Of a stretch of 64,000 nt of DNA, positions 38,191 through 47,238 are shown piece by piece. Origin of the DNA: Leptasterias polaris (Eukaryota > Echinodermata > Asteroidea > Forcipulatida > Asteriidae); contig JAZGTN010000016.1 of NCBI GenBank assembly GCA_037783415.1, positions 5,701,001 through 5,765,000 on the forward strand. Direction: 5' to 3'. Below the pieces are notes generated by a model. The model was not told the origin of the DNA. It worked only from the letters and a program-made list of their open reading frames with translations, and did no database searches. Within the stretch, counting starts at the first letter, position 1, and each line of letters opens with the position of its first letter. The position numbers were made by a program, and so were the translations under genes.

Positions 38191-38889
38191 GTAAAACTTT
38201 TTATCCAAAACGAATTGGTTTTAATTTGATAAAATCAAGGTTTGCCAATACCATAAATTTGTCATTGACTAACTAGCCAGCAGGACCAGTGCGCTTGTCA
38301 TGTCACGTGTAAACCAGCTTTTCAAAATATAAGTATTTCAGATTCAATACGGTGGTTTGCAATGAACTAGCCACTCGGCTATTTAGAATGAATTTGGACC
38401 ATTCTTCAGGTGTCAAACACTGTTAATGAACAAAGCTCCTAAAAAACCAAGTATGTTTTAACAGTGTTAAAACTAACCTTGTTATTATGCTTTGTGAAAT
38501 TGGCATCACATCATTTTGAGGCAATTTCTGTTCTGTTTTTCATCTTTTTGTTTTGCTTTAATATTTTGTTATTGCCAAGTATTGCAAAAAATAACACATA
38601 TATATCAGCATTTTGCTTAAGTTTATTATCACAAATATGTTCAAGTAGTGTAGTAATTCCAACCCTCTAGTTTCCATGAAATATAAGGGATAGTTTGGCA
38701 TTATTTTGTTTGTACGAGTACATCAATTCAACTCAAGAAATTTAATGAAAACTGCCGTGTGAAACAGAAACTAAAAAGAGTAAAATAGTAAAATGCATAT
38801 TGGTCGACCAATTGAAATTAATCTGGTTTAAAACTCATATGTTCTCAAGATGATTACTACCAATGCCAACTTTATAAAGTTGAGCAGAG

Positions 38890-39119
38890 TATAGATAGGT
38901 TGCAGTATGACGTAAGTCGGCCATCTTTACGGGCAATTTGGAACACACAGTCATGCGTTTCGCGTGAGAACGGCGTGCAGCACGCGCACATTTCACAAAA
39001 CTCATTGCATGATTGGTTTGTGAATGACGCGGCTGCGTTAATAATTTGAGCGCTTGACGCGCCTGCAAGCCAAAATGCGATTTGCCCGTAAAGATGGCGT
39101 CTACTGGGAACTATCTATA
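38890..39119. mobile_element. 230-bp inverted-repeat element
   Basis: Left TATAGATAG...GGCCATCTTTACGGGCAA and right TTGCCCGTAAAGATGGCG...CTATCTATA are inverted copies. The interior is rich in CGCG-type words. Non-coding. Confidence 0.75.
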
Positions 39120-39615
39120 CGTTGAGACCACAACTACTCTTTCCTTAGCCAACATTCCTTCAAAGAGATTATACGTGGTTGTACCAACAAGTTTACTAGA
39201 AATAGTTACTTCCAATTATTGCTGTTGTTTTAAACCATGGAGAATAATATATCTAAAAATAAGAGATTGTATTGAAAACAGTAATTATATACATTGGCCA
39301 AAGAACAAATTTACAAATGAAGCCTCGCCAACAAATGATTTTTTGTTTTCTTGCATAATGCAATATTTGGCATTTTTGCTGTCCCTTTTATTTTTTGGTG
39401 TGGGAATCGTTCTCTTTTTATTTGATATTCACAAAATGTTGTCATTGCTCTCACAAAAAAAGTCAAAACCCTTCTGGAGTCTACGCTCTAGCCTGTGATA
39501 GAGATAGTTATCCCTTGGTTTGGCTATGCAGGACTGAATCCATCAAACTCGGGCAACACCTAGATCTAATTCAGAGAGTTAAGATTGGTTTGTGTGGCCG
39601 TTATACTAAGCATGA

Positions 39616-39890
39616 TTGGTTTGGCTCTGCAGTACTGAATTCATTATGGTTTGGCTCTGCAGTACTGAATTCATTATGGTTTGGCTCTGCAGTACTGAAT
39701 TCATTATGGTTTGGCTCTGCAGTACTGAATTCATTATGGTTTGGCTCTGCAGTACTGAATTCATTATGGTTTGGCTCTGCAGTACTGAATTCATTATGGT
39801 TTGGCTCTGCAGTACTGAATTCATTATGGTTTGGCTCTGCAGTACTGAATTCATTATGGTTTGGCTCTGCAGTACTGAATTCATTAAACT
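39616..39890. repeat. 30-bp minisatellite, 9 copies
   Basis: TTTGGCTCTGCAGTACTGAA units lie exactly 30 bp apart (CAGTACT at 39630 to 39870), nearly identical, which suggests recent expansion. Each unit carries CTGCAG, AGTACT and GAATTC. A diverged copy lies at 39518-39550 and a trace at about 39973. Because 30 is a multiple of 3, both strands show a 10-residue peptide repeat; I regard these frames as by-products. Confidence 0.95.
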
Positions 39891-40634
39891 TGGTAAACTA
39901 AAATTGTTTAAGATGCTATGAAGGAGGTACTCTGATTGGGTAATTTTACCTGGCCACTTGTCAAGCATGCTTGGTTTGGCTGTGCATAAATCAAGAAAAA
40001 TGTGCCTGGGAATTTGATGGATTTTGGGTGGTTAAGATTGAGAGGTTTTTGTTGACCGAATAGTCAACAACTTTTGTCAGATTTTGTGTTTTGTTTAATC
40101 ATCTTTTGAATTCCTTATCATATTTCATGTTGAATATGAAACGATTATTTAAATTTAACTCTTCGTCTATTTTGTTGAAATGCACTCCATACACTTTGTT
40201 GTCCAACTCCTTCAAGGAAAACAAAATCCATAGCGACTTGGGTTGGAACTGAGCCCAGAGCATTCTGCTGTAATCGTCAGACTCTATAACTAGCCATCTA
40301 TCACTAGCCATCTATCACAGGGCTATTAGAAAAAACTTTTCTAGACAGAATGGTCATGGGTTCGATTCCCACTGAAGTCACTTATGGATTATGTTTTTCA
40401 CAGAAGTAAACGATACTTTAAAGAAAGTTCAAACTTGAGAATAGTATTTTCAAAAAAAATATTTACGAAATATTGAATCAAAATGCTTTTAATGCTAAAA
40501 GTTGCATTCAATGCAGGTTTCCATCTGAGTATGTGCATACAATGCTGGTAGAGGCTATGCTGGTACACAAGTATGAAGAGCAATATCATATTTTCATAAA
40601 AATAATATAAAAGAGATATTGTAATTAGAGTTAG

Positions 40635-40898
40635 AGTTTAAATGGATGTTCTAAGAAATTGTGATTAAATCCCAATAAATGATTTCATATATCTGATTTA
40701 TGTGTGTCTTGAATAACATTTGCATCACTGAACAGTATGATGGTTTCAATTCTGACTTTTGACCAGTTTAAATGGATGTTCTAAGAACTTGTGATTAAAT
40801 CCAAATATTAAAATGATTTCGTATAATTGATTTATGTGTGTCTTGAATAACATTTGCATCACTGAACAGTACGATGGTTTCAATTCTGACTTTTGACC
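40635..40898. repeat. 130-bp tandem duplication
   Basis: AGTTTAAATGGATGTTCTAA starts at 40635 and again at 40765. The two copies are about 95% alike through GGTTTCAATTCTGACTTTTG. No gene is involved. Confidence 0.9.
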
Positions 40899-41575
40899 TG
40901 CACAATCTGCAACTCTTGATGATTTGTATTTAGAGCTCCCATTATTTATGCAGTTAAGTCTTGAACAGGTCAAAGGTGAGATTGAGAAGTCCTTGCACTA
41001 AATACCCCTTTCTTTTGTAGCATCACAGAGTTAATTTGAGCGGCAAAAAAAAAGAAACAATTATCCCAGAAAACAAATTGCAAAGATGCCTTGCTCTTTA
41101 TAATAATTTGAAGGGTAAACTGCCTGCAACCTTCATTTTAGGGTCATTCTGTATATTCTCATTGATTATATGTTCCAAAATGTAAATTTTTGGTGTATTT
41201 CATTTGGTTGTGATAGAGGTCCTTGAAATATGGTTGGGGTACCCTTGTTTGTACTGTTATCTTTCTTCCTGGTAAGGTTTGGGAAAATTTGGGGATCAGT
41301 TTTTCTTTGAGTTTATGGTAAGGGTTACTTTGGTTCATGGTTAGGGTTAGGATTCTTAGCCCAAACCCTAACCTCATTTTAGATAATTTTTGACCTTTCA
41401 TTTAGTTGTCGTAGGCTGTCATTGAATTATTGTTCAGGGTACCTTCCTTCTTGTTTGTACTCATGTCTTCCTTTCTGGGAGGGTTGGGGAAATTTGGGAG
41501 AATGAGTTGTTTCTTCATAATCATGGTTAGGGTTATCTTGGTTCAAGGTTAAGGTTCGGATTCTTTACCCTATCC

Positions 41576-42664
41576 CTAACTCTAACCCTTACCCCATTAA
41601 CCCTAACCCCATTTACCCTAACCCCGTTAACCCCAACCCCATTAACCCTAACCCTGTTAACCTTAACCCTGTTAACCCTAACCCCATTAACCTTCAACCC
41701 CATTTATCCTAACCCCATTAACCCTAACTCTTACCATGTTAACCTTAACCCAGGTAACCCTAACCCCATTAACCCTAACCCCATTTATCCTAACCCCGTT
41801 AACCCTAACTCCGTTAACCCTTACCATGTTAACCCTAACCCAGGTAACGTACCCTAACCCCATTAACCCTAACCCCATTTATCCTAACCCCATTATAACC
41901 CTAACTCCGTTAACTCTTACCATGTTAACCCTAACCCAGGTAACCCTAACCCCATTAACCCTAACCCCATTTATCCTAACCCCATTAACCCTAACCCAAC
42001 CCAGGTAACCCTAACCCCATTAACCCTAGGTAACCCTAACCCCATTAACCCTAACCCAGGTAACCCTAACCCCATTAACCCTAACCCCATTTATCCTAAC
42101 CCCATTAACCCTAACCCCATTAATCCTAACCCCATTAACCCTAACTCCGTTAACCCTTACCATGTTAACCCTAACCCAGGTAACCCTAACCCCATTAACC
42201 CTAACCCCATTTATCCTAACCCCGTTAACCCTAACTCCGTTAACCCTTACCATGTTAACCCTAACCCAGGTAACCCTAACCCCATTAACCCTAACCCCAT
42301 TTATCCTAACCCCGTTAACCCTAACTCCGTTAACCCTTACCATGTTAACCCTAACCCAGGTAACCCTAACCCCATTAACCCTATAACCCCATTTATCCTA
42401 ACCCCATTAACCCTAACCCCGTTAACCCTAACCCTGTATAGCCCTAACACCATTAACCCTTACCCATGTAAAGTTATGAGATCAATAGAAATGATAGGAG
42501 GCTGATATTCTTGGTTAGTACATCTCAGCTAGTTCAGTCGAGCGGTTCTTATTCTGGTTCATCATATGTGTAACTCGCAATAAAACACTGGTTCCAGGGC
42601 GTTACTCACTGTGAGATTACGCACATAATAATATAGTCCATATTATTACATACCCCATTAACCC
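41576..42664. repeat. telomere-like array, segment 1 (15-bp monomer, 90-bp higher order)
   Basis: A dense run of AACCCTAACCCCATT 15-mers (CCCTAA plus a CCCCATTAA-type spacer) with variants ATTTATCC, CCGTTAACC, CCATGTTAACC and CCCAGGT. CCCAGG recurs with ends at 41940, 42060, 42180, 42270 and 42360, spacings of 120, 120, 90 and 90, all multiples of 30, showing higher-order structure. The C-rich strand is the + strand. It thins out after about 42470, where unique-looking sequence appears, and a last CCATTAACCCTA lies at 42654-42666. It is interstitial: unique sequence and genes lie on both sides. Confidence 0.92.
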
Positions 42665-42666
42665 TA

Positions 42667-44979
42667 GACTTGTTGACAAGTCGTTAATGATGGTCGCGGT
42701 GAGTCGAGTCGCATCTGGTGCTGTCGCGTAAAAGAATGCTCTCGCGAGATCACTGCTCTCGCGCGAAGTTGCTGGCTGCCAACTCTTCTTCGTCATTAAC
42801 GACTTGTGAAACCCGCCGGCGGTTCATATTCATTTATTCATGTACGAACGCAGTGTACATTACGGTTGCTGTAGCGACGATCATGAAGACGAGTCCATTT
42901 TATCTAAGGGTAGTAGTAATTTTAGTTACTGTAAATGTACTGAATGCTTGCGCTTGAGACATCTGTGGGTGTGTTTTGTGGGTGTTAACTCCTTCATTAA
43001 TTTAGTAACTAAAGAAATAAAGTAAACTTATCTTAAAATTCATTATTATAATAATTGTTTAAGATGTGTGTTTTGCCTCATAAAAATAAATAATGCCTTC
43101 CGTGAATAGTTACTGATCGCTCCAATCATTTAACCCGATGTGTTCTACAGTGATTGTGTGTATTAAGTGTGTATAAACAACAGACACGGAAACCAGTCAA
43201 CTCGCCCCCCTAGCAAAGTCGCCAATTTCAAAAAACACATGTACAAAGTCACCAACTACAAAGTCGCCCCTAGCAAAGTCGCCCCCTGACAACAAACTCG
43301 TCCCCTCTCATAGTCGCCCCTCACAAGGGAATTTAACAAATTTGTGTGATTGGACTACAGGGCTTCGAAAGCTATCTTAAGGGAACAAAAGCTAGCTATC
43401 TTAAGGGAACGAAAGAGGAATTTTGGGGAACAAAATCTCATTGCGAAGGAACGAGAACGTATATTAAGGGAACGAAAGCATATTTCGGACGAATGAACGT
43501 ATATTTCTGGCAACTAATTCAAAGTCGTATTTTGATGAAACAAACGCTTGTTTTTAGGGAAAGAAATCTCCTTTCGGTGGAAAAAATTCATATTTTTATA
43601 GAACGAAAGCATATTTAGGACGAATGAAAGTATGTTTCGGGCAACTAATTCAAAGTCGTATTTTGATGAATCGAAAGCTTGTTTTCAGGGAAAGAAATCT
43701 CCTTTCGGTGGAAAAAATTATTTTTATTGAACGAAAGCATATTTAGAGCGAACAAAATTATATTTTGTGCGAACAAAATCATATTTCGAGGAAACGAATG
43801 CGTATCTTTCAGGGAACAAACGCGTATTTCTGGGTAACAAAATCGTATTTCGGGTGGAGAAGGCGTGTTCGAGGGAACAAAAACGTATTTTCTAGGAAAA
43901 ATCTATTTTGCTACCTAGAAAAACACAACTTTGTTTACAAATTTAAAAAAATATAATTTTATGTGACAAAATTATATTTTGATTGAATTATATAATATTT
44001 TGAGGAAACGAAATGACTTTGTTGGAATTTTGTGTGTCGAGAGTGGAAAAAGAAATTCAGAGAGAATTTTTTTTTCACATTTTAATTTGTAATTTATTTT
44101 TCACCTGTTCCTTCAGGGGCTCTGGTTTTGTGTGTTTTTTTTTTTTTTGGGGGGGGGCTCGTTTTTGTCTCACAAATTGTTTAACTTAATTGCACCGTCA
44201 ATATAAGAGTGGTTTTCCTATTTATTGACATAAATCTTATTTAATTTCCAAATCGGGGGAAAGGAACGTACACCGAACATTGAAACGTAACGATTTTAAA
44301 ACAGCGGATTCGATCAGCGAGGTTTACCGACTAACAAACCCGCAATGACAAGGTAGTTGGTGGTCTGGCTCCCTAACCCCTCCCACATGTTCATGAGCTT
44401 CCAGGTACAGCTATCTCTTGGCATGCTAGGTAGGGTAGGGGTTTCCGTCATGCTGAGCCCCACCGAGAGAAACTCTGCGCCCCATGGCAGCATGCAGCTA
44501 CACGATTTGCCCGTGTGTTTTACGTCATGTCCCCACACGCTGTGCACTGTCAAACACTGAAATAAAATCTTACGTTCGATTTTTTGTAATTATTTACAAG
44601 TTGTACCCATAATTTGAATACGTATTTTCTTGTGTCAAAATATTCATGAACACAATCACTCTCACCACTCAGTGTTTGGTTTTGATCGTGCATGATCAAA
44701 GCAACATAAAACTCCATCCAGTACAGGATTTGATGTTTAATATTCATCTACAGTTTGAATATTCATAGATATAACGAAATTGACCAATCAGATGCGTCCG
44801 TACGAATTCGGCTGAAGTGGCCATAGGCCGTGCACAAACCGCCAGCGGGTTTCACAAGTCGGTAAATGCGACCAGTCGTGAGAGCAATAATCTCGCACAG
44901 AGCAGCCCTCTCGCGGGATATTGCGAGAAAGCCGTTCCGCTATCACCGCGACAGACATTTAACGACTTGTCCACAAGTC
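42667..44979. mobile_element. 2.3-kb TA-flanked inverted-repeat element in the telomere-like array
   Basis: Left end GACTTGTTGACAAGTCGTTA and the complement of the right end, GACTTGTGGACAAGTCGTTA, match, and inverted similarity runs on for about 170 bp (GTCGCGGTG, CTCTCGCGAGAT-like, GACTTGTGAAACCCGC). TA flanks both sides (42665-42666, 44980-44981). Each tip is a hairpin (GACTTGT/ACAAGTC), and each end folds again through CGTTAATG/CATTAACG. No transposase is seen. Inside are degenerate repeats at 43200-43320 (AGTCGCCCCT type), repeats of a GGAACGAAA-CGTATTTCG type at 43376-43990, and an unassigned open frame at 44314-44553. Confidence 0.88.
43471..43760. repeat. 131-bp tandem duplication inside the 2.3-kb element
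   Basis: AACGAAAGCATATTT starts at 43471, 43602 and 43730. The first two units are near copies through AACTAATTCAAAGTCGTATT and GAAATCTCCTTTCGGTGG; the third is partial. Flanking sequence repeats the shorter GGAACNAAA-CGTATTT motif irregularly. Confidence 0.85.
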
Positions 44980-44981
44980 TA

Positions 44982-45244
44982 CATTAACCCTAACCCCATT
45001 TACCCTAACCCCATTATCTCCGCTAACCCTAACCCTAGCTGCTATAACCCTAACCCTGTTATAACCCTAACCCCATTAACCAATTAACCCAGTTTACCCT
45101 AATCCAGTTAACTTTAACTCCATCGACCCCTTTAACTTTTACCCCTAACCCTGCACGACCCCATCAACCCTAATCCCATTAACCCTAACTCCATCCCCCA
45201 TTAACCCTAACCTTAACTCTACAACTTATACAACCCTAACCCTA
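44982..45244. repeat. telomere-like array, segment 2
   Basis: It resumes directly after the 2.3-kb element as CATTAACCCTAACCCCATTT and variants, more degenerate than segment 1, in the same orientation, ending CCCTAACCCTA at the next element. Confidence 0.85.
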
Positions 45245-46968
45245 GTCTTGGTGCAAGACGTCCCTGTTCTGTATTTCCACGATCCGCCCCATTACAAATT
45301 GCCGCCAATAGAGGGCGCTATCATTCCACGAACCGCGATCACAGGAACGTCTTGGGAATCTCGTCAAACTGCCTGGAAAATTCCAGGGACATTCCGCTGT
45401 GACGTAGAAATTTGCATAATTCTTTGCAAGAAAGAAATCACGTGATCAGTCTAGTACCTGCCGCGTTTGTGAACCACTGATCTCTATTATTGCATGTACT
45501 GTGGCTGCACATGGAATCGTGTGTGGGGAAAATGAATTGAACTTGTCGCCGTCAATCGACACCCGCGTGTGTACGTAGTAAACCATAGAGCTATTATTTT
45601 ATGGTAGTAAAAACTAGTATTTTGCTGTCGTTTGCGTAATGGCGGAGCGTGCCGTAAAAGTTGACAGTTAAAGTAATAGAAAGTTATAGTATAGTAATAT
45701 TCTTGATAGTATAACCTTACATGAAATATCGTTCTTATTTTTAACTGTATTTGTGTATACTTGGTTGGGTGGTGATGATTTTAAAACTACAAAATGACTA
45801 AGTGTGAACAGGTTTTTTGTGTTTGGATCTGTATTAATAAAATAAATAAATAAAAACAACTGTGCATTTCATTCATTGAGTAGTTACCTGTCATTGCAAA
45901 ATTGTAAACATTAACCCGAACCTATGGTGTTCCATATGTGCCACTCCTTTCTGTTGCCTTTTTCATTTTGTCTGTCGCCTTTTGACTTTTCAATTTTTTC
46001 TGTCGCCTTTTCAATTTTTTCTGTCGCCTTTTCAATTTTGTCCGTCGCCTTTTCAATTTTTTCCCTCGCCTTTTAAATTTTTCCGTCGCCTTTTCAATTT
46101 CAGAATCATGTGATAGTCACCTGGTAGTCACGTGGAAAAACCCACGGACAAAATTGAAAAGGCGACGGACAAAATTGAAAAGGCGACGGACAAAATTGAA
46201 AAGGCGACGGAAAGGAGTGGCACATATGGAACACCATACGAACCCCTAAGCATTTCTACTTGACAGCTTCCTCAACCTTTTCAATTTTGTCCGTCGCCTT
46301 TTCAATTTTGATACTCCAACATTGAGTGTGTACTTAAGGGAAATGTGAATTTTGATTATTTGAGGCAGACAGTACCAATATTGTGAAACAGATGGTTCGA
46401 TCACCTCGCCGACAATCTAACTTAAATCTTTGATGAAGCCCTTTTCTTGGCTTTCGTTAGTAAGGTGGCGTAACTCTTACAGGTTACTAGCTGCCGGTTA
46501 CAAACTATACACCATCCGCCCTTTTTCGTACGGTGTGATGAGTACTATCGCGAGGCCATTATTCGCCAGCAAAGTTAGCCGTCATAATTGCAAAAAATCA
46601 CGAAAGAGGCCGACCGTCCTAGCTACACAGAACAGCACACAGTGTGTCAGTCAGTATAGTAGACCATACAATTTCGTCTGCTACATTTTACAGCAGCTGA
46701 CATGACGTGACCAGTCTGTTGTGGTCGTTATGCGGCTTAAAATTTGTGTTCGTACGCTTGCGTATTGCCGTTGTGACCTCAATGTGAATATGCAGATATA
46801 GGTCACAGCGATTGTATCACGTGATACTCGACGAGATTCCCAAGACGTTCCTGTGATAGCGGTTCGTGGGTGATAGCGGGTTCGTGGAATGATAGCGCCC
46901 TCTATTGGCGGCAATTTGTAATGGGGCGGATCGTGGAAATACAGAACAGGGACGTCTTGCACCAAGAC
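45245..46968. mobile_element. 1.7-kb TA-flanked inverted-repeat element in the telomere-like array
   Basis: Left GTCTTGGTGCAAGACGTCCC and the complement of the right end are identical over about 100 bp, then similar through CAGGAACGTCTTGGGAATCT. The right arm carries an extra partial duplication around CACGAACCGCTATCA. TA lies at both edges (45243-45244, 46969-46970). The tips are hairpins GTCTTG-gtg-CAAGAC. No transposase is seen; the frames beginning MVQDVPVLYFHDPP occur at both ends simply because the ends are inverted copies. The interior contains the element at 45925-46236. Flanks are CCCTAACC array on both sides. Confidence 0.9.
45925..46236. mobile_element. 312-bp nested inverted-repeat element carrying tandem repeats
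   Basis: Ends TGGTGTTCCATATGTGCCAC / GTGGCACATATGGAACACCA are a perfect inverted pair, flanked by TA (45923-45924, 46237-46238). Between them lie about six + copies of GTCGCCTTTTCAATTTT-type 21-23-bp units (45953-46100) and three inverted copies (46144-46211). More + copies occur just outside at 46275-46310. Confidence 0.88.
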
Positions 46969-46970
46969 TA

Positions 46971-47030
46971 CCCTAACCCCTGCCTAACCATATTATTATA
47001 ACCCTAACTCTACAATCCTAGTAACCCAAA
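46971..47030. repeat. telomere-like array, segment 3 (degenerate end)
   Basis: CCCTAACCCCTGCCTAACC, then ATAACCCTAACTCTACAATC, fading into unique sequence about 210 bp before the PPT1 start codon. Confidence 0.75.
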
Positions 47031-47068
47031 CTCCGTGGGCCATTTAAGTTTTAGCTTTGACATAAAAC

Positions 47069-47090
47069 CACGTGATTTGAATCACATGAC
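47069..47090. promoter_or_regulatory. paired E-box-like sites upstream of PPT1
   Basis: CACGTGA (47069-47075) and TCACATGAC (47082-47090) lie about 150-170 bp before the chosen ATG. Vertebrate lysosomal genes often carry TFEB/CLEAR sites built on CACGTG. The resemblance is visible, but the function here is inference. Confidence 0.35.
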
Positions 47091-47238
47091 TGTAAATAGA
47101 ACTGATCTGGAACATAGACTTCTTTGCGTAGTGTCAAATGATTTACAAATAAAGGGATCCTGCTCGGGTGTTGTGCAGTTGGTGTTGTGAAAGTGAATGG
47201 TGTCGTATCGTCTTTGTACTGGTTTCTACAAAAGCAAG

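Larger units (their letters stand above)
37711..41575. other. intergenic DNA between TMEM214 and the telomere-like array
   Basis: No gene is supported. It holds a family B copy, an inverted-repeat element, a 30-bp minisatellite and a 130-bp duplication, listed separately. The 138-codon frame at 39082 starts inside the right arm of an inverted-repeat element and has no recognised domain. Confidence 0.45.

Noticed and set aside
39616..39890. Repetitive protein gene (10-residue peptide repeat, both strands)
   Set aside because: The repeat length is a multiple of 3, so frames open automatically on both strands; no splice or start context supports a gene.
41736..42386. Thr/Leu/Pro- or Val/Arg/Asn/Gly-repeat proteins
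   Set aside because: They are translations of the 15-bp telomere-like repeat.
45248..46965. Two genes starting MVQDVPVLYFHDPP, one on each strand
   Set aside because: The two frames are the inverted terminal repeats of a single element read outward-in; no continuation with protein-like character.
41576..47030. True chromosome end
   Set aside because: Unique genes lie on both sides and the repeat is a 15-bp derivative, so it is interstitial.
47197..47238. Upstream in-frame ATG as the PPT1 start
   Set aside because: It would place 14 polar residues before the hydrophobic signal peptide; the ATG at 47239 gives a normal signal and keeps catalytic residues at a constant offset of 13 from human.
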